A stretch of DNA of 64,000 nucleotides from Mycobacterium cookii (GTDB lineage Bacteria > Actinomycetota > Actinomycetes > Mycobacteriales > Mycobacteriaceae), in contig NZ_AP022569.1 in the NCBI RefSeq assembly GCF_010727945.1, forward strand, positions 2,976,001-3,040,000, in the 5' to 3' direction. Below, one piece after another: positions 1 to 7,414 of the stretch. The notes beneath the pieces are model-generated. The model was not told the origin of the DNA. It saw only the letters and a list, made by a program, of their open reading frames with translations, and made no database searches. Position 1 is the stretch's first letter; each line of letters starts with the position of its first letter. A program made the translations under genes and the position numbers.

Positions 1-81
1 TTTAGTGGGCGACTCGACGATGACGAGTCGCCGCGAGGCTCCATTGCCCCTGCTAGGGCCACCACGGTCGCCTTCAGCCAC
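1..81 (-). CDS. topA: DNA topoisomerase I, N-terminal fragment (runs off left edge)
   Basis: Reading leftward from a GTG at 81, the 27 codons in the window end in RRLVIVESPTK, the conserved opening of the Toprim domain of bacterial type IA topoisomerases. Topoisomerase I relaxes negative supercoils through a transient 5'-phosphotyrosine break. The short Gly/Arg-rich stretch before RRLVIVESPTK is typical of mycobacterial TopA. The next gene upstream on the same strand is Rv3647c-like, as in M. tuberculosis, where Rv3647c precedes topA. Only the start is present; the catalytic tyrosine and C-terminal domains lie outside. GTG is inferred as the start because it gives the expected short N-terminal tail; no strong ribosome binding site is seen. 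Confidence 0.85.
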   Translation of the reverse strand, partial: MAEGDRGGPSRGNGASRRLVIVESPTK

Positions 82-236
82 CTGTATTTACGCTCACTTT
101 CACCTAATTTCATCGCCCGGGCCGGTCCCGCAGAGAGAAAGCTCTGGTGCTATCGGCCCATTAGACAACTGACAATGTGGCACCCGGGATGGGTCCACGC
201 AAACCGACCCCCCGTTAACGGGCTGCCCAATTGCCG

Positions 237-815
237 CTAAACGTGCGGCCAGTATGGCAACGCTTCGACCGTGTCGGGCGGTTCCCCGACATTCTCTACC
301 AGGCGCGACAGCCTTCGCCGGCCGCTGATTCGCAGCGCGGGCCGGGCGCCACGGGTGCCGATCAGGGTCGGCGCGATCCCGATTCGCATCAACGCCGATG
401 CCAGCGGCGAATGGGTATCGGGCGCGTGCGGATCGAGTCCTAATAAATAGCGGTCGGCTTCCGGGCTGCCCGCGGCAAGCACCCAGGCGCGCAATTCCCG
501 CGATCCGGGCAACCACAGCGGTGGCACGGTCTTCACCGCGCCGCGGGTCCATTCGACGGCGATCGGGCGCAACCTGTTGTCGACCGCAGTCCGCACCAGC
601 GGAGTCTTCTCGTCGGTTTCGGTGATCTCGGCCGTCAGACCGGCTTCTTCGATCATCTGGCCCAACGCGACAGCACGCCAGGTCTGATCCACGACCACGG
701 AGAGCCGCGCGCCGCTGCCCACCGTCACGATCTGGCCTGCGGCCGCCAGCACCCCGGTGAGGTCGCTGACCGCAGGCGGCACCGACTCGGCCGAGAAGAA
801 GGACAGCTGGCTCAC
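237..815 (-). CDS. Conserved mycobacterial hypothetical protein (Rv3647c-like)
   Basis: This 192-residue soluble protein starts MSQLSFFSAE and has no signal peptide, membrane span or recognisable catalytic motif. By position between topA and cspA, and by its general make-up, it matches the Rv3647c family of actinobacterial conserved hypotheticals. The middle is mixed alpha/beta in composition and the C-terminal third is Arg-rich (SGRRRLSRLVEN), so nucleic-acid contact is possible but unproven. It is transcribed toward topA with about 155 bp between the genes, so it may share transcription with it. Function unknown. Confidence 0.8.
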   Translation of the reverse strand: MSQLSFFSAESVPPAVSDLTGVLAAAGQIVTVGSGARLSVVVDQTWRAVALGQMIEEAGLTAEITETDEKTPLVRTAVDNRLRPIAVEWTRGAVKTVPPLWLPGSRELRAWVLAAGSPEADRYLLGLDPHAPDTHSPLASALMRIGIAPTLIGTRGARPALRISGRRRLSRLVENVGEPPDTVEALPYWPHV

Positions 816-887
816 GTCATCGACAGTAAGCGCCCGACGGGCGACGCACGCTACGGCGTGCGGAACGCAGGGCGCTTTTCGCCTGAA

Positions 888-941
888 CGACGATGCAGAG
901 CGCAGCGATGAGGTGGGGCACCTCCCGCTTGCGGGGGAGAG
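888..941 (+). repeat. MIRU-like interspersed repeat with GC-rich hairpin
   Basis: The segment opens with GACGATGCAGAGCGCAGCGATGAGGTGGGG and runs into a hairpin-forming CCTCCCGCTTGCGGGGGAGAG. Almost the same unit occurs in the opposite orientation at about 6555-6609 inside the Tad operon. The core GACGATGC...GATGAGG is shared with the tandem repeats after acs (19166-19339). It lies between the Rv3647c-like gene and the cspA terminator and has no coding potential. Confidence 0.7.
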
Positions 942-962
942 TCAGGCCATCAGAAGAGCGAA

Positions 963-1005
963 AACCCCCCGAACGAACCCGATTACTCCGGATCGTGGGG
1001 GGGTT
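963..1005 (-). terminator. Probable cspA terminator
   Basis: On the minus strand, just past the cspA stop codon, AACCCCCC (1005-998) can pair with GGGGGGTT (970-963) across a loop of about 27 nt. Two further Ts then CGC follow. This looks like a mycobacterial intrinsic terminator with a long loop and short T tract. Confidence 0.55.
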
Positions 1006-1020
1006 GTCGTCGAAGACTGG

Positions 1021-1224
1021 TCAGATGGAGCGGACGCCGGTGGCCTGAGGACCCTTGGGGCTCTGGCCGACCTCGAACTCAACCCGCTGGTTCTCCTCAA
1101 GGGTGCGGAAGCCGCTTCCCTGGATCTCCGTGTAGTGGACGAACACGTCGGCCGAACCGTCTTCCGGGGCGATGAAGCCGAACCCCTTCTCCGCGTTGAA
1201 CCACTTCACAGTTCCCTGTGGCAT
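1021..1224 (-). CDS. cspA: Cold-shock protein CspA
   Basis: This 67-residue protein is a single cold-shock domain (OB fold). It starts [18 protein letters not shown], so the RNP1 motif KGFGFI (about residues 13-18) and the RNP2-like VFVHY (about 27-31) are both intact. CspA-type proteins bind single-stranded RNA/DNA and act as RNA chaperones. Length and position match M. tuberculosis CspA (Rv3648c). The start is supported by AAAGGAA about 8-10 nt upstream of the ATG. The leader is AT-richer than the surroundings and the gene is followed by a GC-rich hairpin, so it is probably monocistronic. Confidence 0.95.
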   Translation of the reverse strand: MPQGTVKWFNAEKGFGFIAPEDGSADVFVHYTEIQGSGFRTLEENQRVEFEVGQSPKGPQATGVRSI

Positions 1225-1560
1225 TTCTTGATGTTTCCTTTACTACTCGGGTGCGGAGCATCACCTCGATGCTCTGGGCCCGTTCCGACCGCTAGACCTT
1301 GCTGAGTCGCCGGAACTTCACCCGACCTACATCCTCGCAGGAACCGCGGCCGCAACGTCGATCCTGCGAATGTGAAACACGAACACAGAAGCTGCGACCG
1401 CAAACAGTCAACCATGTTCATCGCCTCAGCGACAGCCTCAGGTGCTCGATTGAGCTACCACGAGGTAAACAATTGCTATGCGACGCCGAAATGCCTGGCC
1501 GCAACCCCGCTGCCGGTCGCGATTTTCGGCGATTGATTCCGTTCAGGAGGGCCTTGAACC
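1225..1560. promoter_or_regulatory. Divergent intergenic region cspA / helicase
   Basis: These 336 bp separate two divergent genes and hold no credible ORF. They must contain the cspA promoter and 5' leader (minus) and the helicase promoter (plus). The visible signals are the cspA ribosome binding site AAAGGAA near 1233-1240 and AGGAGGG at about 1546-1552 in front of the helicase ATG. Cold-shock mRNAs often have long structured leaders, which fits the spacing, but I could not pick a start site. Confidence 0.5.
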
Positions 1561-3897
1561 ATGGTGACGTTCGGCAGCGAGTTGCTCGCCGCCGCGGTCG
1601 CCGGCACCGACGCGGGAGAGCAGCCGCTACGCCATGTCGCCGAGTTGCCGGCGCGGCATGGCCGCCAACGCCCTTGGCCGACTTGGGTCGAGCCCGACGT
1701 GCTCCGCGCGTTCACCGACCGCGGTGTCAATTCGCCGTGGCTACATCAGGTTGCCGCCGCGGACCTGGCCCACGCCGGTCGCCATGTCGTCATCAGCACC
1801 GGCACGGCATCCGGGAAATCGCTGGTCTACCAACTGCCTATCCTCAATGCACTGGCCACCGAGCCACGGGCCCGGGCGCTGTACATCTCGCCGACCAAAG
1901 CGCTCGGCCACGACCAGTTGCGCGCCGCCCATGCTCTGACCGCGGCGATCCCGCGACTCAATGACGTTGCGCCAACGGCTTATGACGGCGACAGTCCAAC
2001 CGAAGTACGACGATTCGCCCGCGAGCGTTCCCGCTGGCTGTTCTCCAACCCGGACATGGTCCACCTGGCGCTGCTGCGCAATCACGCCCGGTGGGCGGTG
2101 TTCCTGCGCGGTCTGCGTTTCGTGGTGGTCGACGAATGCCATTACTACCGAGGGGTTTTCGGGTCGAACGTGGCAATGGTGCTGCGCCGCCTGCTGCGGC
2201 TGTGTGCACGTTACTCCGCCGACCCGAGCCGTACTCCCACTGTCATTTTCGCCAGCGCGACAACGTCGGAGCCCGGGGCGACCGCGACCGAGTTGATCGG
2301 CCAGCCGGTCGAAGAGGTCACCGAAGACGGTTCACCGCAGGGCGCCCGGACGGTCGCGCTGTGGGAGCCCGCCCTGCGCACCGACCTGGTCGGCGAAAAC
2401 GGCGCCCCGGTAAGACGATCCGCGGGAAGCGAATCGGCGCGAGTGATGGCCGATCTGATCGCCGAAGGGGCCCGCACGCTGACGTTTGTCCGATCGCGGC
2501 GCGGTGCCGAGCTGACCGCGCTGGCGGCCCGTGCGCGGCTGGAAGACATCGCGCCGGAGTTGGTCGAGAAGGTGGCGTCGTATCGGGCGGGCTATCTGCC
2601 CGAGGATCGCAACGAGCTCGAACGCGCGCTGCTCGATGGCCGGTTGCGAGGTCTGGCCACCACCAACGCACTCGAACTCGGCATCGACATCGCCGGGTTG
2701 GATGCGGTGGTGATGGCCGGTTTTCCGGGCACGGTCACATCGTTTTGGCAGCAGGCCGGACGATCCGGACGGCGCGGCCAGGGCGCGCTGGTGCTGCTGG
2801 TCGCCCGGGACGACCCACTGGACACCTACCTGGTGCACAACCCGGCTGCGCTGCTGGACAAGCCGATCGAGCGGGTCGTCATCGACCCGACCAACCCCTA
2901 TATCCTTGGTCCGCAATTACTCTGCGCAGCAACGGAATTCCCATTGGACGACGTCGAGGTGCGGACCTTGGGCGCCGAAGTTGTCGCCCAACAGTTGGTC
3001 GACGACGGGCTGCTGCGGCGGCGATCCGGCAAGTACTATCCGGCGCCGGGCGTGGATCCACATCCGGCAGTGGACATCCGGGGGTCGACCGGCAATCAGA
3101 TCGTGATCGTGGAGACTGACACCGGGCGGCTACTGGGAACTGCCGATACCGGTCGGGCCGCGGCGTCGGTGCATCCCGGCGCGGTGTATTTGCATCAGGG
3201 TGAGAGTTATCTCGTCGACTCGCTGGACTTCGACGAGGGAATGGCTTTCGTTCACGGTGAAGACCCCGGATACGCCACATTCGCGCGCGAGCTCACCGAC
3301 ATCGAGGTGACCGGGACCGGCGAACGCAGTACCTTCGGGTCCGTGACGCTGGGCCTGGTCCCGGTCCGCGTGACCAATCGCATCGTCGGCTATCTGCGGC
3401 GCAGGCTGACCGGTGAAGTGATCGACTTCGTCGAGCTGGATATGCCACCGCACATGCTGGAAACCACCGCGGTCATGTACACCATCACGCCAGAAGCATT
3501 GTATGGCAACGGAATCGATCCGATCCGCATCCCCGGCTCGCTGCACGCCGCAGAGCACGCCGCCATCGGACTGCTTCCGCTGGTGGCCAGTTGCGATCGC
3601 GGGGACATCGGCGGGTTGTCCACCGCGGTCGGTCCTGAATCCGACGGATTGCCAAGCGTGTTCGTCTACGACGGCTATCCGGGCGGCGCGGGCTTCGCCG
3701 AACAAGGGTTCCGCCGGGCGAGCACCTGGCTGGGCGCCACCGCCGCTGCGATCGAGGCTTGCGAGTGCCCCTCGGGATGCCCGTCCTGTGTGCAATCACC
3801 GAAATGCGGCAACGGCAACGACCCACTGGACAAGGCAGGAGCGGTCCAGGTCTTAGATGCGGTGCTGTCGGCGCTCGCGCAGAATCTTCAGTCGTAG
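1561..3897 (+). CDS. DEAD/DEAH-box helicase with C-terminal Cys motif (Hrq1/MrfA-like)
   Basis: This 778-residue superfamily 2 helicase corresponds to Rv3649. Walker A is TGTASGKS near residue 81, the Walker B box is DECH near residue 191, motif III is SATTS, and motif VI is QAGRSGRRGQ near residue 400. The C-terminus (about 734-752) carries CECPSGCPSCVQSPKC, the four-cysteine metal-binding signature of the DUF1998/MrfA-like class. Relatives are the eukaryotic Hrq1/RecQ4-like helicases and Bacillus MrfA, which acts in mitomycin-damage repair, so a 3'-5' DNA repair helicase role is inferred. AGGAGGG at 1546-1552, 8 nt before the ATG, fixes the start. The gene stands alone. Confidence 0.9.
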   Translation: MVTFGSELLAAAVAGTDAGEQPLRHVAELPARHGRQRPWPTWVEPDVLRAFTDRGVNSPWLHQVAAADLAHAGRHVVISTGTASGKSLVYQLPILNALATEPRARALYISPTKALGHDQLRAAHALTAAIPRLNDVAPTAYDGDSPTEVRRFARERSRWLFSNPDMVHLALLRNHARWAVFLRGLRFVVVDECHYYRGVFGSNVAMVLRRLLRLCARYSADPSRTPTVIFASATTSEPGATATELIGQPVEEVTEDGSPQGARTVALWEPALRTDLVGENGAPVRRSAGSESARVMADLIAEGARTLTFVRSRRGAELTALAARARLEDIAPELVEKVASYRAGYLPEDRNELERALLDGRLRGLATTNALELGIDIAGLDAVVMAGFPGTVTSFWQQAGRSGRRGQGALVLLVARDDPLDTYLVHNPAALLDKPIERVVIDPTNPYILGPQLLCAATEFPLDDVEVRTLGAEVVAQQLVDDGLLRRRSGKYYPAPGVDPHPAVDIRGSTGNQIVIVETDTGRLLGTADTGRAAASVHPGAVYLHQGESYLVDSLDFDEGMAFVHGEDPGYATFARELTDIEVTGTGERSTFGSVTLGLVPVRVTNRIVGYLRRRLTGEVIDFVELDMPPHMLETTAVMYTITPEALYGNGIDPIRIPGSLHAAEHAAIGLLPLVASCDRGDIGGLSTAVGPESDGLPSVFVYDGYPGGAGFAEQGFRRASTWLGATAAAIEACECPSGCPSCVQSPKCGNGNDPLDKAGAVQVLDAVLSALAQNLQS

Positions 3898-4005
3898 CGA
3901 TGACGACGTTCACCGACCGGCAGCAAACTATTCACCGAAGACCCGACGCGTCGAAATGCGCGCTAATTCGCCCATGCGGCAACGGGTTATCCACCGCCTG
4001 GCCGC

Positions 4006-4011
4006 TAAGGT
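4006..4011 (+). promoter_or_regulatory. Possible -10 element (leaderless layout)
   Basis: TAAGGT matches the mycobacterial TANNNT -10 consensus and ends 8 nt before the ATG at 4020. That spacing would place the transcription start at or very near the initiation codon. No obvious -35 is seen. Confidence 0.35.
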
Positions 4012-4019
4012 AGTGAGCT

Positions 4020-5039
4020 ATGACCACCGACTGGTTGCTGGTCGAAACACTCGGCAGGGAACCCGCCGTCGTCGCACTCGGTCGCCAGTTGCAGAACCTC
4101 GTTCCGATAACGGCGTTTTTGCGGCGTAAGGGCGGCCGCGCCGCGATCCAGTCGGCAATCGCCGAGTCGTTGCACACCAGCCAGAGCCTGGTCAGCCTGA
4201 CACCCAAGAAAGACCGGGTGATCCACACCGAGCCGGTGGTGATGTCGGACGGCCGGGTGCACGGTGTGCACGTCTGGAGTGGACCCGCAGGAGACGAGCC
4301 GCCGGAACGGCCGATTCCGGGCCCGCTGAAATGGGATATGACCCTCGGCGTGGCCACCGATACCCCGGAGTCGCTGGCCAATGCCGGCCGAAACGTCGAG
4401 GCTGAGGACTCCGAAGAACGGGCGCTAGCGGAATGCTGGCCGTCCGGTGAGCTCAAGCCGAATGAGGGCAGAGCGCTCGGGGCGGCGGTCAGGTCCGAAC
4501 CGGGGCACACCGTGTGCGACACCTGGGACGGCGTCGACTGGCAGGGCCGCTACATCCGAGTGAGCTTCGTCGCGCGCAACGGTCTGGAGGCGGGCGCGGA
4601 CGGGCGCGATCATCTGGTTGCGCGTGGAATGAATTGGCGGGCCGAGGAGGCCGAGCGGCCGCAGCCGTCCGATCGGCTCGCTCAGCAGATCCTGCGGGGG
4701 TTGGCCCAGCCCGGAGTACATCGGGCGTTGTTTGATCCGCACACGTGGACGCTGCTGAAGTGGCTCGACGAGCCGTGCCCGTTCTACGACTGGCGTCGCA
4801 TCGCGGCAGACAGCCCAAAGCTGCACCCCAGCGACGAGGCCAAGATGGCCACGATGCAGGCCGAATTCGCCCACGGCACCACCTGGGGGGTGCTGCGGAT
4901 GCCCGGCTGCGACGGCGGCTGGGTCCCGGTGCACGTGACCGTCAACCGGGTCGAAATCGGTGACGACACGTTCGCCGGGCTGGCCTCGCTGCGGCAGCCG
5001 ACCGCGGCCGAGGTCGCCGACGCCGCTCTGACCGACTAG
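4020..5039 (+). CDS. Rv3651-like multi-domain sensor protein
   Basis: This 339-residue soluble protein starts MTTDWLLVETLGREP and lacks a signal peptide or membrane segment. Size and position match Rv3651 of M. tuberculosis, which I recall being described structurally as a protein with three small sensor-type (PAS/GAF-like) domains. I cannot see a catalytic motif, and the composition fits several alpha/beta sensory domains. The C-terminal region has conserved-looking aromatics and cysteines (MPGCDGGWVPVHV). It is convergent with the end of the Tad locus, 3 bp from the next stop codon. The ligand or signal is unknown. Confidence 0.8.
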   Translation: MTTDWLLVETLGREPAVVALGRQLQNLVPITAFLRRKGGRAAIQSAIAESLHTSQSLVSLTPKKDRVIHTEPVVMSDGRVHGVHVWSGPAGDEPPERPIPGPLKWDMTLGVATDTPESLANAGRNVEAEDSEERALAECWPSGELKPNEGRALGAAVRSEPGHTVCDTWDGVDWQGRYIRVSFVARNGLEAGADGRDHLVARGMNWRAEEAERPQPSDRLAQQILRGLAQPGVHRALFDPHTWTLLKWLDEPCPFYDWRRIAADSPKLHPSDEAKMATMQAEFAHGTTWGVLRMPGCDGGWVPVHVTVNRVEIGDDTFAGLASLRQPTAAEVADAALTD

Positions 5040-5344
5040 GCCGGCCCGGCACGCGCGGCCGCCCGCGCGCTGCCCCACCTGCTGACCGCCAAGCGGACCT
5101 CGACGCTGACGATCACGTCCAAGTCGTCCACGTCGCAGTCGGTGGTGCTCACCCGCATTTCGCGGGCCACCGCCTTCGCCTGCTCGCAGGCTGCCTCGGC
5201 TCCGGACACCAGCCCCGTCGCGGCGGCCACCGCGGCCAAGTCGGCCGCGGCCTGAGCCTGGTGCCGGGCCACCACCGCGGCTCCGAGGTAGCCGGCGCCG
5301 CCGGTCACGGCCAGCAGTGCCGCGACCATCGCGGCGGCGACCAC
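5036..5344 (-). CDS. Tad-locus TadG-like secreted protein (Rv3654c-like)
   Basis: This roughly 102-residue protein ends the Tad operon. After GEQGSATVVAAAMVAALL comes a hydrophobic stretch, then an alanine-rich helix (ARHQAQAAADLAAVAAATG) and an acidic C-terminal half (STTDCDVDDLDVIVSVEV). This is the layout of small TadE/TadG-like pseudopilins and of the Flp-locus protein Rv3654c. The start is uncertain: GTG at 5344 is used here, but an in-frame ATG a few codons on is equally possible, and the GEQGSAT motif extends upstream of both. Rv3654c has been reported as a secreted factor that suppresses macrophage apoptosis; transferring that role here is inference. Confidence 0.7.
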   Translation of the reverse strand: MVAAAMVAALLAVTGGAGYLGAAVVARHQAQAAADLAAVAAATGLVSGAEAACEQAKAVAREMRVSTTDCDVDDLDVIVSVEVRLAVSRWGSARAAARAGPA

Positions 5345-5360
5345 CGTGGCCGACCCTTGC

Positions 5361-5663
5361 TCACCGCGTCGGCTCGACCATCGACGCGCCAGTCGCGGCG
5401 ATGTGCAGCAGCGGAAGCAGCCTCGACCGGGCGGTGACGGTCGCGACGACGAAATCGCCGTCGCGACGCAACTCGACGGCGGCGCCGTCGGGTGCCACGC
5501 CGCGGGCGGCGGCGAGCGCCGAGCGCTCGTCACCGCGCGCAGCCAACCGGGCAGCCTCGCGGGCGGCATCGATGCAGCGAACCTGCATCGATGCCGCAGT
5601 AACGCCGGCCAGGCACAGCACCAACACCGCGACCAGGGTGGCCACCCCCAGCGCCGCCTCCAC
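5361..5663 (-). CDS. TadE-like pilus protein (Rv3655c-like)
   Basis: The frame carries DDAGAATVEAALGVATLV, the classic TadE N-terminal motif, with a Glu at the usual position. A membrane helix, MQVRCIDAAREAARLAARGD and a beta-rich C-terminus ending SMVEPTR follow. TadE proteins are minor pseudopilins of Flp/Tad systems. No ATG, GTG or TTG lies in frame upstream of the conserved motif before the Flp pilin frame, so the first standard codon is the GTG at 5663, inside the motif. Either initiation is non-canonical or coupled to the pilin stop codon at 5687, or the short form is real. About 100 residues from GTG. Confidence 0.65.
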   Translation of the reverse strand: MEAALGVATLVAVLVLCLAGVTAASMQVRCIDAAREAARLAARGDERSALAAARGVAPDGAAVELRRDGDFVVATVTARSRLLPLLHIAATGASMVEPTR

Positions 5664-5686
5664 CGTCGCTGCGCCGGCATCGTCGG

Positions 5687-5893
5687 CTAGGCCTTGGTGT
5701 TCAGCGCGCGGGCAATGATATTGGTCAGCGCCGTGACGACGGAATCGCCGGTCACCACGGTGTACAGGATCGCGGCGAACGCCGCCGCCGCGATGGTCCC
5801 GATGGCATATTCGACCGTCGACATCCCCGACTCGTCGGCGGCCAGCAACGCCGCACGCGCTTCGAGTACACGAAACATGGTGACTAACTTCAT
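5687..5893 (-). CDS. Flp-type pilin (DUF4244, Rv3656c-like)
   Basis: This 68-residue protein has a short basic/amphipathic leader, then ADESG followed by MSTVEYAIGTIAAAAFAAILY. This is a typical type IVb prepilin site: cleavage after Gly with Glu at mature position +5, then one hydrophobic helix. It would be the structural subunit of a thin Flp pilus or pseudopilus, assembled by the TadA ATPase and TadB/C platform encoded just upstream. It lies 12 bp after the TadC-like gene. No dedicated prepilin peptidase gene is present in the window. Confidence 0.88.
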   Translation of the reverse strand: MKLVTMFRVLEARAALLAADESGMSTVEYAIGTIAAAAFAAILYTVVTGDSVVTALTNIIARALNTKA

Positions 5894-5905
5894 AGTTCTT
5901 CCCTT

Positions 5906-6493
5906 TCATAACAGACCGGACTGCATCAGGTCACCGGCCAGTCCAGCGACCACCGGGGCGACGCCAAGACAGACGAATGCCGGCAAAAAACAGAGACCGA
6001 GCGGACCGGCGATCAGGACCGCGGCGCGCTCGGCGGTCGCGGCGGCGGCGTGCACGGCGTCCTGCCGACACTGTGCGGCCAGCGCGGCGACTGCCTCGGC
6101 GAGCGCCACACCCGATGTCGACGACCGACGCGCCAGCCGCAACAACGCATCCGTCTGCGGGTCAAGCGAACTCGGCGGCAGGTCCGGCGGCGTCGACCAG
6201 GCGACGTCCGGGGCGGCACCCAACACCAGCAGGTCGGCGGCGCGACGCAGCACTCGCGCCAGCACCGGCGGGGCCGAGGGCGCCGTCGCCGCCGCTGCGG
6301 TCGAAACCGCCATGCCCGCCGCAAGGCAGACCGCCAGCACGTCCAGGCTCGACGCGACAGCCAGTGGATCCGGTCCGCGCACCGATGGCCGCCCTGCGCG
6401 TTTGGCGGGCATCGCTTTGGTAGCGCGCGCCCGCACCATCGACGGTGCCGGTCCGCACAACAGCGCACCCGCGAGCAGCAAAGTCGGAATCAA
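5906..6493 (-). CDS. TadC-like inner-membrane platform protein (Rv3657c-like)
   Basis: This 195-residue alanine-rich protein resembles the C-terminal half of type II secretion system F proteins, as TadC does. It has an N-terminal hydrophobic segment (IPTLLLAGALL), a central helical region (DALLRLARRSSTSGVALAEAV) and two C-terminal membrane spans ending at GDLMQSGLL. With TadB it would form the inner-membrane platform driven by TadA. The annotated start is TTG at 6493, with AGGAGG about 9 nt upstream inside an interspersed repeat. A downstream GTG is possible. The gap to TadB (126 bp) is unusually large for this operon because repeats fill it. Confidence 0.8.
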   Translation of the reverse strand: MIPTLLLAGALLCGPAPSMVRARATKAMPAKRAGRPSVRGPDPLAVASSLDVLAVCLAAGMAVSTAAAATAPSAPPVLARVLRRAADLLVLGAAPDVAWSTPPDLPPSSLDPQTDALLRLARRSSTSGVALAEAVAALAAQCRQDAVHAAAATAERAAVLIAGPLGLCFLPAFVCLGVAPVVAGLAGDLMQSGLL

Positions 6494-6499
6494 CGGCGC

Positions 6500-6624
6500 C
6501 GCTCCTCCTCATCGCTAAGCTCTGCATCGTCACCGGCGCAGATCATTCGCGCCGCTCTCCCCCGCGAGCGGGAGGTACCCCCACCTCATCGCCACGCCCT
6601 GCGTCGTCACCGGCGCAGATCACT
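6500..6624 (-). repeat. Two MIRU-like repeat units between TadB and TadC genes
   Basis: On the minus strand one unit begins TGACGACGCAGGGCG (6609 leftward) and carries a CTCCCGCTCGCGGGGGAG hairpin. The second begins TGACGATGCAGAGC (6532 leftward) and ends in GATGAGGAGGAGCGG. The 15-nt string CACCGGCGCAGATCA recurs at 6531 and 6609, a 78-bp period. The first unit almost duplicates the repeat at 888-941. The AGGAGG in the second unit serves as the ribosome binding site of the TadC-like gene. Confidence 0.75.
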
Positions 6625-7414
6625 GGGCCGCCCGATCGGTGATCCGGTCCGACCACAGCAGCCCGCTGCAGACCAGCGCCGTCCCGATGACCAACAGCCA
6701 GCCACCTGCGCGGCCGCCCAGCAGAAACGCCGCCGGGTGGGCGCCGATCAGCTCGCCCAACAACACCGACAGCACCGGCAGACTGGCCAGAATCGCGGCG
6801 GTCGCACGGGCACCGGCCATCGCAGACCGCACCTGGCCGCAGAAACGTTGTCGCTCAGCGATATCGCGCTGCGCCGCGCGCATCAACGTCGACATCGCCA
6901 GGCCGTGGTCGGCAGCCAGTTGCCAGCACACCGCGAGCCGATCCCATTGCGCCGGCAGCGCCGAGCCCTCAGCCGCGCCGCGCAAGCCCGCGCCGACGTC
7001 GGCCCCCAATCGTGCCCGCGCAGCCACCGCTCTGCATGATTCCGCGACTGCTCCGTGTGCCTCGTCCGCGGCAACCGCGAAGGCCTGCGCCGGATGCGCA
7101 CCGACGCGCAATTCGCCCACCAACACCTCGATCGCGGTCTCCAGCTCGCGGCTCTCGTCGACCGCCCGAGTTCCGCGCCGGCGCTTGTGATAGCGAACTG
7201 AAACCGTCACGCCGAGCAACACGACCGCGAGAATCGTTGGCAGTGGCAGCAACACAGCGCCGAGCGGCACGGCGCACAGCGCTAATCCAATCGCAGCCTG
7301 TGGTGACATTCGGCGTGAACGCCGGTCGCCACGAGCAAGGCGGCGGTGCGGTGTCGCCGGAGCCATCAGCACCGCTGCCGACAGCGTCATCGCGGCGGCC
7401 ACCGCTCCAGTCAT
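6620..7414 (-). CDS. TadB-like inner-membrane platform protein (Rv3658c-like)
   Basis: This 264-residue GspF-fold membrane protein has N-terminal spans (SPQAAIGLALCAVPL and PTILAVVLLGVTVS), a cytoplasmic helical domain with LETAIEVLVGELRVGAHPAQ typical of TadB, and two C-terminal spans (AILASLPVLSVLLGELIG, WLLVIGTALVCSGLL). It partners TadC. The ATG at 7414 overlaps the TadA stop codon (ATGA, 4 bp), which settles the start and implies translational coupling. Confidence 0.87.
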   Translation of the reverse strand: MTGAVAAAMTLSAAVLMAPATPHRRLARGDRRSRRMSPQAAIGLALCAVPLGAVLLPLPTILAVVLLGVTVSVRYHKRRRGTRAVDESRELETAIEVLVGELRVGAHPAQAFAVAADEAHGAVAESCRAVAARARLGADVGAGLRGAAEGSALPAQWDRLAVCWQLAADHGLAMSTLMRAAQRDIAERQRFCGQVRSAMAGARATAAILASLPVLSVLLGELIGAHPAAFLLGGRAGGWLLVIGTALVCSGLLWSDRITDRAAQ

